From Archangium sp. (lineage in GTDB: Bacteria > Myxococcota > Myxococcia > Myxococcales > Myxococcaceae): a stretch of DNA of 35,437 nt. Below are positions 7,424 through 15,070 of this stretch, piece after piece. The translations under genes were made by a program, and so were the position numbers. Each line of letters begins with the position of its first letter. Within the stretch, counting starts at the first letter, position 1. The notes under the pieces were generated by a model. It was not told where the DNA came from. It did not search any database and saw only the letters and a list, made by a program, of their open reading frames with translations. Where the stretch lies: the NCBI GenBank assembly GCA_016793585.1, contig JAEUJR010000865.1, positions 1-35,437 on the forward strand, read 5' to 3'.

Positions 7424-8047
7424 ATGGCCCAACGACGCGCTGTGAAGAAGCCCGCAAAGAAGAAGGCAGCGCCAGCAAAGAAGGCGGCGCCAGCGAAGAA
7501 GGCAGTGCCAGCGAAGAAGGCAGTGCGAGCCGTGGGGCCCGAGTCACACCCGGCGTTCGCGGCGCTGACGAAGCGGCTCAAGCCGGGCTCGTACGCTGGA
7601 GGCCTCATCATCGTCACCGCTCCGGGCGCGCTCGACGAGGAGATGCACGACTGGTTGATGGGCAACGTCGAGGGTCGGCGCTCCATCGGGCGCACGGCGT
7701 TTGGAGAGATTCTCGTCTTCCGCGATCTGCGAGAACGCGCGCGCGAGCTCGGCGTAGGCGACCCCGACAACGAGGCCGACATCGCGCTCATCGACGTGCA
7801 CTTCAAGAAGATGACCGTGCTGGGCACCTCGGTCGACGCCTTCCTCGAAGGGCTCGACGACCGCGACTTCCAGGAGGCGTTCCTGCGGCTGTCGTTGTTC
7901 GACGAGGTGAAGCAGCGGCTGGGCGCGTGCAAGCCCAACGAGTGTTACGGCTTCGTCCCTGCGCTCGCGCTCGGCGGGAGTGAAGAGCCAGACACCGTGC
8001 AGCGCCTCGACTGGCAGGTGCACCAGTCGCTTCTGTTGCAGAGCTGA
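7424..8047 (+). CDS. GAD/DUF1851-type (Tdi1 immunity-like) protein with a Lys/Ala-rich N-terminal tail
   Basis: A 207-residue protein in two parts. Residues about 8-36 are AKKA-type repeats like the tails of histone H1 and bacterial HU/AlgP-type proteins, which bind DNA non-specifically. Residues about 45-207 resemble the GAD-like plus DUF1851 pair: GRTAFGEILVFRDL, a VLGTSVDAFLEGL segment, and an ending of LGACKPNECYGFVPALALGGS, a signature of that family. The family includes Tdi1, an immunity protein that protects against a type VI secretion toxin, and many orphan copies. No toxin gene is adjacent. The start is ATG 7424. The gene converges with the small membrane protein gene with two bases between the stops (palindrome TGAGCTCA at 8045-8052). 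Confidence 0.8.
   Translation: MAQRRAVKKPAKKKAAPAKKAAPAKKAVPAKKAVRAVGPESHPAFAALTKRLKPGSYAGGLIIVTAPGALDEEMHDWLMGNVEGRRSIGRTAFGEILVFRDLRERARELGVGDPDNEADIALIDVHFKKMTVLGTSVDAFLEGLDDRDFQEAFLRLSLFDEVKQRLGACKPNECYGFVPALALGGSEEPDTVQRLDWQVHQSLLLQS
7471..7524 (+). repeat. Three 18-bp tandem repeats encoding AKKA tail units
   Basis: Units at 7471-7488, 7489-7506 and 7507-7524 follow the pattern GCCAGCRAAGAAGGCRGY; the last two are identical. Each encodes six residues of the Lys/Ala tail. Near-identity at DNA level points to recent slippage or duplication. Confidence 0.85.
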
Positions 8048-8049
8048 GC

Positions 8050-8379
8050 TCACGCCTGACTGCCGAGCACGACCGCTCCAGCGGCCAGCAACGCCGGCAC
8101 CCCCAGGCTCACGGGCCACAGCCACCACGCAGCCCCGCGTCGTCGAACGCGCGTCGTGGCGACGAGCAGCACGATGGCGCTGATCAACGCAGCGCCCGCG
8201 CCCACCAGCAGAATCAGCGCGGCGAGGCCGGCCGCGCCCTGGCCGTCACGACCACCGAACGCGTGCGGGTTGAGGAAGGCCCCGGCAAAGAAGGCGCTCA
8301 CGACAAGCCCCGCCGTGGTGCTGATCAAGCCGACGGCCCACACGGCCCACCACCACTTCGCGGGCTGAGGCTCGCTCAT
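8050..8379 (-). CDS. Small membrane protein, three predicted helices
   Basis: A 109-residue protein with three hydrophobic segments at about residues 10-36, 48-70 and 84-106. The first and second are separated by a short loop rich in Gly and Asn, and an RVRRRG turn precedes the third, which suggests that this turn faces the cytoplasm. No family is recognised. The start is ATG 8379. A 14-bp perfect hairpin (8396-8434) lies 17 bases upstream of the start, so it may sit in this gene's leader. It is divergent from the following lipoprotein gene. Confidence 0.7.
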   Translation of the reverse strand: MSEPQPAKWWWAVWAVGLISTTAGLVVSAFFAGAFLNPHAFGGRDGQGAAGLAALILLVGAGAALISAIVLLVATTRVRRRGAAWWLWPVSLGVPALLAAGAVVLGSQA

Positions 8380-8395
8380 GCACCCCAGCGTAAGA

Positions 8396-8434
8396 CGGGT
8401 GGCGCGACGAGGTCACCGAACGTCGCGCCACCCG
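8396..8434. repeat. Perfect 14-bp inverted repeat in a divergent intergenic region
   Basis: CGGGTGGCGCGACG (8396-8409) is repeated inverted as CGTCGCGCCACCCG (8421-8434), with an 11-base loop that itself contains the palindrome GGTCACC. As RNA it would be a very stable hairpin. It lies between divergent genes (8379 and 8569), where a terminator is not expected, so an operator, a leader structure or an interspersed repeat are the options. Confidence 0.75.
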
Positions 8435-8568
8435 AGCCATGACCGACCACTTCATGACACTCAACCCAGCCCCGAGGAGGCGCTGGGCCAGCCCGAGAGC
8501 CACGGCGGGGCGAAAGCGATTCTCCTGTCGACCGGAGCAGCGCGAGGCGGGTGTGGCAGCATGCGGCG

Positions 8569-9897
8569 ATGCTCCGGTGCTCGCTGGTGGTGCTGTCGAT
8601 GGTCGCGTGTTCAACGCCTCCCGGTGTGAACGATGGAGGCACTGGCGGGGGGCGGGCGGGCGGCGCCGGTGGCGGGAGCGGTGGTGGCTTCACCATCGTC
8701 GAGCTCGACCCTGCCGCGCGCGGGCTCTACCCGATGGCGATGGCCGTCGATGCCAGCGAAGACCGCGTCGTCGTCGCCTACTTCACGCCGAGGGGCACGC
8801 AGACCGTTCAAGGCATCGACGACCTGAACCTCAACCTCGTGGAGTGGAAGAGCGGCGTGGTGAGCGCAGTACAGACGATTCGTTTCATGCAGCGAACGGC
8901 CGGCATCGCGGTGGCGCTGCACCCGACGACGAAGGAGCCCACGGTGGCCTTCCTCGGGGGCCCCGACCGGCTGTTGCCCAATGCGCCCTCGGTCTCCTGG
9001 TTTCAGCACGACGCCGCGCTCGCCACGCGCAGCGGCTCGACGTGGGGCGAGGTGGCGGCGGCGACGCTGGGTGACGTCTGCGCGCCCGCAGGGTCTCCGA
9101 TGGGCGCCTCCATCGTCGGGCTGTGGCCGGCGCTGCGCTTCGACACGACCGGCCGCGCCATCTTCGCGTACCGCGACATTCACTTCGCGCAGAACACCAC
9201 CGACTACACGGGCAGCGACGTCGAATCGATGGAGGGCCCGCTCGGAGCGCTCACGCCCCGCTGCGTCTTCGCCGGCTTCGACACCAAGCCCGGGCGCGGC
9301 GCGCGCCTCATGATGACCGCGGGCCCCAACGACGAGACGGTGCTCGTCTACGACCAGAACGTGAAGACGGCCGACGGCACGGGTGAAGACGTCGTGCTCC
9401 AGCGCCGCACGGCCACTGGGTGGACTGCGCCTCAGGTCGTGCTCGCCAGCCCCAACACCATGACCGGCCCTCAAGTCGCCTGGGACTCTCTCGAGGGCTA
9501 CGCCGTCGCGGTCGTGCGCGGCAGCGTGCTCAGCTATCGGCGCTCGGCCGACGGCGCGACGTGGGACGCGGAAGAGACCGTCGTCTCGTCGGGCTCGGGC
9601 GGCTGGTACCCCTCGCTCGCGATGGATCTGATCAACCACGAACCGTCCATCGCCTTCTACGACTGCAGCGCTACCAGCAACGTCGCGGTCGCCGAGTGCA
9701 CGACCACGAGCGACTCGCTGAAGCTGACGCGCAAAGGTGGCGGCCGTTGGCAGACACCCATCACCGTCGACACCGAAGGCGGCGTGCCGAAGCTCGGTGT
9801 GCTCTCGAACGGCCGGCGCGTCATCGCCTACCGCGTCGCCAACACCATGGACGACGCCTCGCGCACCGGCCTGCTCAAGCTGGCCATCGAGCGTTGA
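8569..9897 (+). CDS. Lipoprotein with Gly-rich linker and sialidase/beta-propeller-like repeats
   Basis: A 442-residue predicted lipoprotein. The first 14 residues form a signal with Cys14 in SMVAC, followed by a Gly-rich linker (about residues 22-41) common on surface lipoproteins of this group. The rest has repeated blade-like blocks of the form PxVAWDSxxGYAVAVVRG, PSLAMDLINHEPSIAFYD and PKLGVLSNGRRVIAYR, resembling exo-sialidase or WD-like propellers, but Asp-box motifs are not clear, so no enzyme activity is claimed. The start is ATG 8569, which places the signal correctly; an in-frame GTG at 8551 would add six polar residues. A hairpin follows the stop. Confidence 0.8.
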   Translation: MLRCSLVVLSMVACSTPPGVNDGGTGGGRAGGAGGGSGGGFTIVELDPAARGLYPMAMAVDASEDRVVVAYFTPRGTQTVQGIDDLNLNLVEWKSGVVSAVQTIRFMQRTAGIAVALHPTTKEPTVAFLGGPDRLLPNAPSVSWFQHDAALATRSGSTWGEVAAATLGDVCAPAGSPMGASIVGLWPALRFDTTGRAIFAYRDIHFAQNTTDYTGSDVESMEGPLGALTPRCVFAGFDTKPGRGARLMMTAGPNDETVLVYDQNVKTADGTGEDVVLQRRTATGWTAPQVVLASPNTMTGPQVAWDSLEGYAVAVVRGSVLSYRRSADGATWDAEETVVSSGSGGWYPSLAMDLINHEPSIAFYDCSATSNVAVAECTTTSDSLKLTRKGGGRWQTPITVDTEGGVPKLGVLSNGRRVIAYRVANTMDDASRTGLLKLAIER

Positions 9898-9909
9898 CCG
9901 GTCGGCCGA

Positions 9910-9930
9910 GGTGACTCACTCGGAGTCACC
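9910..9930 (+). terminator. Hairpin after the lipoprotein gene, possible terminator
   Basis: GGTGACTC (9910-9917) pairs with GAGTCACC (9923-9930) around a five-base loop, 13 bases after the stop at 9897. It is followed by GC-rich DNA and only a short T run, so a weak or Rho-assisted terminator is likely. It separates the lipoprotein gene from the histidine kinase gene. Confidence 0.5.
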
Positions 9931-9976
9931 CGCGACTCGCTGACTTTCGTCCACGCCGGGGTTAGAGCTGCAATGC

Positions 9977-11647
9977 GTGTCTGTGTGGAAGCGCCTTCTC
10001 GATTGGAGCACCCCCACCGACGCTCCGCCGGCTGATCAACCACGCGCGCGGGTCTTCGCCATCATCGTGTGGATGGGCCTGGTGCTGAGCGCGCTCTCGG
10101 CGGTGCTGGCCGCACTGTCGGGGTTGTGGGTGCTCTCGGTCGCGAACCTGTTCGACGTGCTGACGGCTGGCCTGACGTTGTGGTGGTACCGCACGCACTC
10201 GTGGGCCACGGCCAGAACGACGGTGAGCGGGCTGCTCTGGGCCTTCTTGCCGGCGCTCTGCGTGGGCACGCTCGCCACGACGCCGATGGACCTGAGCAAC
10301 GTGGGCTACCTGCTGCTCCTGCCGCTCATCTCGGCCGCGGTGCTCGACGCCGAGCAGACGCGAAGGTGGTTCATTCGCACCATCGTCGCGGGAACGGCGG
10401 TGAGCATCGCGGGTCACCTCGGCTTCGTCGTCCCGCACGTCGACCCGATGCCCGCCGTCACCCACGTGATGAACTTCGTCTCGATTCTCGGCGCCGCCAT
10501 GGCGCTCATGCACGCCGTGGCGAACGAGCGTGAGCGGTCGCTCGAGCGCGTGCGCGAAGCCGAGCGCGTGAAGTCGGCCTTCTTCGCGAACGTGGGCCAC
10601 GAGATTCGCACGCCGCTCAACGGCGTTCTCGGAATGGCCGACGCGCTGCTCACGCACCCGCTGGCCGACGACGAACGCGAGATGGTGCAGATCATTCGCA
10701 GCAGCGGCGCGGTGCTGCACGCGCTCATCGACGACGTGCTCGACCTCTCCAGGCTCGAGGCGCAGCAGCTCGAGCTGCACGTCGCGCCCGTCTCGGTTCG
10801 CGCCCTCACCGACGAGCTGCGCGGGTTGTGGACGCCGATGGCCCAGCGCAAGGGCCTCGCCCTCGAGGTGCTGGCCGACGACGACCTGCCAGAGGCCGTC
10901 CTGGTCGACGGGCTGCGGCTGCGGCAGGTGCTGAACAACCTGCTCAACAACGCCGTGAAGTTCACCGAGCACGGCCGCATCAGCCTGCACCTCTCGCAGC
11001 GCGTGGGCGCGTTGGGCTTCGTGGTGAGTGACACCGGCATCGGCATCAATGCCGAGCAACAGCAGCGGCTCTTTCGACGCTTCGTGCAGGCCGACGACTC
11101 ACGCGCGCGGAGCAGACAGGGCACGGGGCTGGGGCTCGCACTCTCGAAAGAGCTCACCGAGCTGATGGGCGGCAGCCTGACGCTCGAGTCGAAGGTCGGC
11201 GAAGGCAGCACCTTCACCTGTCTGCTGCCGCTGAAGGCGACGGCCATGCCGGTGAGTCAGCCGCCCGTGCGCGCCACCGACCTGGGCCGCCTGCGCGTGC
11301 TCGTCGTCGACGACAACGCGGTGAACCGGCTGGTGGCCCAGCGGCTGCTCGACAAGACGGGGTGCGAGGTGACGGTCGCCGCCGACGGGCCCTCGGCGCT
11401 CGCGGCCGTCGCCAGAGCGCCGTTCGACGTGGTGTTGATGGACGTGCACATGCCCGAGATGGACGGGCTCGAGGTGACACGCCGCATTCGCGCCAGCTCC
11501 CGCGACGCGACCCGCATCATCGGGCTCTCGGCCTCGGCGAACCGCGAAGACGTCGAGGCGTGCCGCAACGCAGGCATGAACGACTTCCTCGCCAAGCCGC
11601 TCACGCAGGAACGACTGGTCGCCGCCCTCGGCCGCCGAGCCGCCTGA
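9977..11647 (+). CDS. Membrane hybrid sensor histidine kinase with C-terminal receiver domain
   Basis: A 556-residue signalling protein. About five to six membrane helices occupy residues 26-180. A short linker helix leads to the dimerisation domain with the H-box NVGHEIRTPLNG (phospho-accepting His208), then the ATPase domain with an N-box (NNLLNNAVKFT, about 320-330), G1 DTGIGI (352-357) and G2 GTGLGLAL (382-389). A receiver domain follows: acidic pair Asp445-Asp446, phospho-accepting Asp489 in LMDVHMPEMDG and Lys540. This layout fits internal His-to-Asp relay, with a separate phosphotransfer protein and output elsewhere; no response regulator with an output domain is nearby. The membrane region has no large periplasmic loop, so the signal is probably sensed in or near the membrane. 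The start is GTG 9977; GTG 9983 is an alternative. Confidence 0.92.
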   Translation: MSVWKRLLDWSTPTDAPPADQPRARVFAIIVWMGLVLSALSAVLAALSGLWVLSVANLFDVLTAGLTLWWYRTHSWATARTTVSGLLWAFLPALCVGTLATTPMDLSNVGYLLLLPLISAAVLDAEQTRRWFIRTIVAGTAVSIAGHLGFVVPHVDPMPAVTHVMNFVSILGAAMALMHAVANERERSLERVREAERVKSAFFANVGHEIRTPLNGVLGMADALLTHPLADDEREMVQIIRSSGAVLHALIDDVLDLSRLEAQQLELHVAPVSVRALTDELRGLWTPMAQRKGLALEVLADDDLPEAVLVDGLRLRQVLNNLLNNAVKFTEHGRISLHLSQRVGALGFVVSDTGIGINAEQQQRLFRRFVQADDSRARSRQGTGLGLALSKELTELMGGSLTLESKVGEGSTFTCLLPLKATAMPVSQPPVRATDLGRLRVLVVDDNAVNRLVAQRLLDKTGCEVTVAADGPSALAAVARAPFDVVLMDVHMPEMDGLEVTRRIRASSRDATRIIGLSASANREDVEACRNAGMNDFLAKPLTQERLVAALGRRAA

Positions 11648-11770
11648 CCGCAGCGCGAAGAATCGCCGGTGGGCCGGAGCGAACCACGTCGGCAGCACGT
11701 CACCAGGGCGATGCTCCTCGTTCCCTGTCAGGCGACTCGATGCTGAAGGTCGACGACGAGAGGCGCTCGC

Positions 11771-12052
11771 TCACTCGGGCGCACACAGCTCGGCGGAGTC
11801 ACTCTTCCAGCAGGTGGGTGAGAACGTCGTACGGCACGAGCACCCCGAAGGGCACCCGCCATCGGCCGAGCACGGCACCGCGCAGCGAAGACGAAACGAC
11901 TCGACCTGGGGCTCGGTGCGCAGACAGTCGAGGCGCTCGGGGCAGTACGTCACCCGCATCACGACGTCGTTGGTGCCGTCACCGCACACGTCACCGACGG
12001 CCAGGGGCTTGAGCGGGCTGCACGCGACGAGCACCACCCACCACCACCTCAT
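11771..12052 (-). CDS. Small Cys-rich lipoprotein
   Basis: A 93-residue predicted lipoprotein: MRWWWVVLVAC gives a lipobox with Cys11. The mature part has ten further Cys residues, including a CSADGGCPSGCSC cluster, and so is probably stabilised by disulfides outside the cytoplasm. No family is recognised. The ATG at 12052 overlaps the stop of the TPR gene (ATGA), so the two are coupled. A longer frame exists upstream but runs inside the TPR gene in another phase. It converges with the histidine kinase gene; the 123-base gap (11648-11770) shows no clear terminator. Confidence 0.75.
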   Translation of the reverse strand: MRWWWVVLVACSPLKPLAVGDVCGDGTNDVVMRVTYCPERLDCLRTEPQVESFRLRCAVPCSADGGCPSGCSCRTTFSPTCWKSDSAELCAPE

Positions 12053-12852
12053 CGGGGCCCGGGCGCGAGCGCGTACCCGACGGCGGCGCCTCCGACGATG
12101 ACGGCGCCGGTGATGGCCCACACCCACGGCGACTGGTACCAGGGCCGCTGGTCGACGACGACGAGCTGCGCGGGGGCATCGGCTCCGCCTGCGCGCGCGA
12201 TGGTGGCCTGCGACGCGTCGAGGGCTTCGATGAAGTAGTACGCGGTGAAGCTCGGGTCGCCCGTCGGCGAGGGCAACGCCGCCGTGCACTGGTTGGCTTC
12301 ACACGTCATCTCGGCCGACGCGAAGGGGCCGACCGACCTTGCGGAGTACCGAATGAGCACCCGCGCCACCTTCTGCTCGGGGTCTGACAGCTGCACGCGC
12401 ACGAGCGAGGCGGCGTCGGCGCCTTCGCGGTCTTTCACCTCGAGGCGCGCGCGGGCGAGCCACGTCTTGCGGGTGCGGTTGACGAAGTCGACCTGCTTCT
12501 GGGGCGTGCCGGGCGGCAACGACAGCTTGGGGTCGAGCTCGAGCGCTTCGATGGCGCGGGCCTGGGCCGTCGCGTCGTCACCGAGCACGAGGTGCAGAAA
12601 GCCGAGCTCGAAGAGGGCCAACGAGCGCTCCTTCACGGGCCGCTCGGGCGTCGACAGGTAGCGCTGGTACTCGACGACGGCCTCTTCGTAGCGCAGCGCC
12701 TCGGCCAGCTTGCGGGCGTCGAGCAGGCTCTGCGGGGTGGCGGCGTTCGAAGCGGCCAGCGCGCTGCCTGAGACATCGGGCATCACCAGCAGCCGCGGCG
12801 CGTCGCCGGGAGCCACCGCCACCACGAGCGTGAGCAGGACGTTCACCGGCAC
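12049..12852 (-). CDS. Exported TPR-type protein with C-terminal membrane helix
   Basis: A 267-residue protein. A signal-like hydrophobic N-terminus is followed at about residues 45-110 by helices with TPR character (ALRYEEAVVEYQRYL, ALFELGFLHLVLGDDATAQARAIEALELDP), then a beta-rich domain (about 130-225) and a single C-terminal helix, WVWAITGAVIVGGAAVGYAL, ending in a few polar residues. This build (TPR, beta domain, tail anchor) recurs in exported proteins of myxobacteria. The start is GTG 12852, with AGGAGA just upstream (12856-12861); GTG 12846 is an alternative with better spacing. It lies between the DUF2378 gene (33-base gap) and the Cys-rich lipoprotein gene (overlap), in one probable operon. 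Confidence 0.8.
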   Translation of the reverse strand: MPVNVLLTLVVAVAPGDAPRLLVMPDVSGSALAASNAATPQSLLDARKLAEALRYEEAVVEYQRYLSTPERPVKERSLALFELGFLHLVLGDDATAQARAIEALELDPKLSLPPGTPQKQVDFVNRTRKTWLARARLEVKDREGADAASLVRVQLSDPEQKVARVLIRYSARSVGPFASAEMTCEANQCTAALPSPTGDPSFTAYYFIEALDASQATIARAGGADAPAQLVVVDQRPWYQSPWVWAITGAVIVGGAAVGYALAPGPR

Positions 12853-12885
12853 CGTTCTCCTACGGACACGGGGTGCAGGGAAGCG

Positions 12886-13452
12886 TCAGCTCGACTTCCA
12901 CGTCACGTGAAACCACACGGCCTCGTCGTCGAAGCGTGCGACCTCGACCTTCGGCTCGGGCGTGCCCATCTCTCGCAGGGCCGCGAGCACGATGCCCTGG
13001 CAGACGTAGCGGGTGGGCCCGCGCTCGTTCATCCACAGCTCGTGCACGCCGTTCTCGAGCTTCGTCACCGTGGCGTCGGAGTAGTTGTTGCCCGAGCGAA
13101 AGTTCTGCCGCGCCCTCGCCAGCGCGCGGTTGGGGCCGAGCACCCGCACCACGCCGAACAGGGCGCGCCCGAGGAAGCCGTTGGCGAAGCCTTCCACCAC
13201 CGACTCTCCGAGCAGCCGCAGGCCGACCTCGATGGGCTCGTGCGCGTGCAGGTGTTTGGCGGCGGTGAGACAACACTTCGTCCACACCTCGCTCGGGTAG
13301 GCGGGCCTGAGCTTCTGCGTGATGTCGAGCCCGTCGGCCTTCAACGCGGCCACCAGCGCCGGCGTCATGCGCGCGCGCAGGCCGGTGATGAAGAGCCCCT
13401 CGAAGGTCTGCTCGAAGACGACACGTTCGGTGGGAGTCGACGGGGGTGCCAC
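12886..13452 (-). CDS. DUF2378 family protein (myxobacterial family)
   Basis: A 188-residue cytoplasmic protein. It shows the hallmarks of DUF2378/TIGR02265: VVFEQTFEGLF near the start, LRPAYPSEVW, an LGESVVEGF helix, GRALFGVVRVLGP, and the FRSGNNYSD block before a strand pair ending in WFHVTWKSS. The family is expanded in Myxococcus-type genomes, often in tens of copies, and has no assigned biochemical role; a link to the heme-NO-binding-like fold has been suggested for similar proteins, but I cannot confirm that here. The start is GTG 13452. It heads a three-gene minus-strand unit with a TPR protein and a Cys-rich lipoprotein. It is the strongest lineage marker in the window. Confidence 0.88.
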   Translation of the reverse strand: MAPPSTPTERVVFEQTFEGLFITGLRARMTPALVAALKADGLDITQKLRPAYPSEVWTKCCLTAAKHLHAHEPIEVGLRLLGESVVEGFANGFLGRALFGVVRVLGPNRALARARQNFRSGNNYSDATVTKLENGVHELWMNERGPTRYVCQGIVLAALREMGTPEPKVEVARFDDEAVWFHVTWKSS

Positions 13453-13530
13453 GCAGCCTCGACTGTACTGATGACCGTCATCGACGCGAGTCTTTGTACG
13501 GACACGCAGTTGTGCCTCACGTTCGTTCCA

Positions 13531-13560
13531 GAAAATGAAACGCCCGGGCGCGCGGGGCGT
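13531..13560 (-). terminator. Rho-independent terminator of the thrombospondin-repeat gene
   Basis: On the minus strand ACGCCC (13560-13555) pairs with GGGCGT (13545-13540) and is followed directly by TTCATTTTC, a T-rich tail. It lies 33 bases after the stop at 13593 and upstream of the DUF2378 start, so it separates the two units. Confidence 0.7.
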
Positions 13561-13592
13561 CCGGGTGATTCAGCTCAAGCGCGGGTGGCTGA

Positions 13593-14960
13593 TCAGCCCC
13601 TGCGGCGGCGGAGCATCGCGAGGGCGGCGAGGCCGAACGCGGCGAGCGAGGCGTCGACGGGCACGGCGTTGCAGCTGCTCGGAGCGTTCGCGCCACCGTC
13701 GGGCGTGGCCGTCATCTTCAGCGCCGAGACCGAGTCTTTCTTCTCGGGGTACGCGCGGTCGGGGAACGCGAGCTTCGCCTGGAGCTGGATGTCGTACTGG
13801 CCGTCGACGTCGCTGGTGAAGGTCGGCACGTTCTGGTCGGTGTACGCGTACTGGAAGTTGTTCGACATGGTGACGGCGCCGGTGGGGTTCTCGACGGCGG
13901 CGCGGCTGCCGGTGGGGCGCGAGACGACCGTCCACGTGTATTCGATGGCGGCGCCGTTGCGGTTGGCGAAGAGCGGCAGGCGGAACTTCTCTCCGCGCTT
14001 CAGGGTGACCGCGCCGCCGCCGTGCACCTTGAAGGGGCCGTTCGGGTCGAGGCAGTCGGCCTTGTTGGCGGGGTCGATGACGAGGCAGAACTTCGCGTCG
14101 CAGGCATCACCTTCACCGTCGAAGTCGCTGTCGAGCTGGTTGCGGTTGCGCACGCCCACGCAGTTGTCCTGCGACGAGCTGGTGAGGTCGGGCAGCTTGT
14201 CGTTGAGGCCGTCGCCGTCGACGTCGAGGTCGCAGACGTCGCCCAGGCCGTCACGGTCGAGGTCCTGGTTGTTGGGGTTCGCGTTGCCGATGCAGTTGTC
14301 GAGGTGGTCGAAGATGCCGTCGGCGTCGGTGTCACGCTTGCACTGCGCGTTGCCGGGCAGGTCGATGTTCTGGGCGGTGCCGACGAAGGGGCAGAGGTCG
14401 AGCGCGTTGTCGAAGCCGTCGCCGTCGAGGTCGAGGTCGCAGACGTCTCCGAACGCATCGCCGTCGAGGTTCGCCTGCACGCCCGCGACCGCGCGGTTGG
14501 GAATCGAGACGCAGTTGTCGACGAGGTTCGCCACGCCGTCGCCGTCGAGGTCGCCGTCGCAGCTGTCGCCCACGCCGTCGCCGTCGGCGTCGAGCTGGCT
14601 GAAGTTCGACAAGCCCGAGCAGTTGTCGCAGGTGTTGCCGACGCCATCGCCGTCAGCGTCGATCTGGTCTCGGTTCGACGAGAACGGGCAGTTGTCGGCG
14701 TCGTCGGCCTTGCCGTCACCATCGGAGTCGTCGGTGTACGCGAGCGTCTTGCCGTCGTCGGTGTAGGCGACCCAGACCGAGCAGCCGCAGCCTCCGTTGC
14801 AGACGCCGTTGGTGCAGGGCGAAGCGCCACCACCCTCTTCTTTGGGCTTGCCGCACGAGGGGTCGAGACACTCGGGGTTGGTGCCGTTGCCGAGCTGCGC
14901 GAACGCGCTGGCAGACAATAGACACACGAGCACTGCACACGACGAGAAGGCGTGTTTCAT
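13593..14960 (-). CDS. Secreted thrombospondin type 3 repeat protein with MYXO-CTERM-like tail
   Basis: A 455-residue surface protein. The signal peptide ends near AFAQ (residue 22). A Cys-rich segment (about 30-62) precedes some eight to ten calcium-binding thrombospondin type 3 repeats of the form DxDGDGxxDxxDNC (about 75-320). A beta-sandwich, PKD-like domain follows (about 335-415), starting LKRGEKFRLPLF. The end has Cys430, a hydrophobic run LAAFGLAALAML and RRRR, matching the MYXO-CTERM sorting signal that is processed by a myxosortase and anchors proteins at the outer membrane; the usual Gly-Cys is Ser-Cys here. The start is ATG 14960 with GGAG upstream, inside a leader almost identical to that of the gene ending at 21321. 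A terminator follows. Confidence 0.88.
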   Translation of the reverse strand: MKHAFSSCAVLVCLLSASAFAQLGNGTNPECLDPSCGKPKEEGGGASPCTNGVCNGGCGCSVWVAYTDDGKTLAYTDDSDGDGKADDADNCPFSSNRDQIDADGDGVGNTCDNCSGLSNFSQLDADGDGVGDSCDGDLDGDGVANLVDNCVSIPNRAVAGVQANLDGDAFGDVCDLDLDGDGFDNALDLCPFVGTAQNIDLPGNAQCKRDTDADGIFDHLDNCIGNANPNNQDLDRDGLGDVCDLDVDGDGLNDKLPDLTSSSQDNCVGVRNRNQLDSDFDGEGDACDAKFCLVIDPANKADCLDPNGPFKVHGGGAVTLKRGEKFRLPLFANRNGAAIEYTWTVVSRPTGSRAAVENPTGAVTMSNNFQYAYTDQNVPTFTSDVDGQYDIQLQAKLAFPDRAYPEKKDSVSALKMTATPDGGANAPSSCNAVPVDASLAAFGLAALAMLRRRRG

Positions 14961-15070
14961 CGGCGAACTCCGGCAAGAGTGGGTTTCAAGGTCAGATGCC
15001 GTGACCTCGAAATTCCCTTCCCGACTTTCGCCATACATCTGCGTGCGCCGCCGACAGGGCTTGCGCCGCG
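14961..15070 (-). promoter_or_regulatory. Promoter/leader region with shared leader and AGGTCA dyad
   Basis: Immediately upstream of ATG 14960 the minus strand reads AAACCCACTCTTGCCGGAG then TTCGCCG, nearly the same as the leader at 21819-21843. Further up is an inverted repeat AGGTCA-N7-TGACCT (14989-14994 and 15002-15007). The second gene also has a TGACCT half-site (21868-21873) about 50 bases before its start. GGAG is the ribosome binding site; the rest may be a regulatory RNA element or promoter-proximal operator. Confidence 0.5.

Noticed and set aside
7339..7938. Upstream extension of the TIM-barrel frame to 504 codons
   Set aside because: It runs antisense to the GAD/DUF1851-type gene and encodes Ser/Arg-rich sequence; barrel-like sequence begins after ATG 7338.
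14100..14740. Repetitive GTCGCCGTCGACGTC-like DNA considered as a non-coding repeat or CRISPR
   Set aside because: The repetition comes from the Asp/Gly-rich thrombospondin type 3 repeats in the coding frame; spacing and sequence vary as in protein repeats.
12907..14766. A 619-codon open frame on the plus strand
   Set aside because: It crosses two minus-strand genes (DUF2378 and thrombospondin-repeat protein) and their terminator, and shows only composition-driven sequence.
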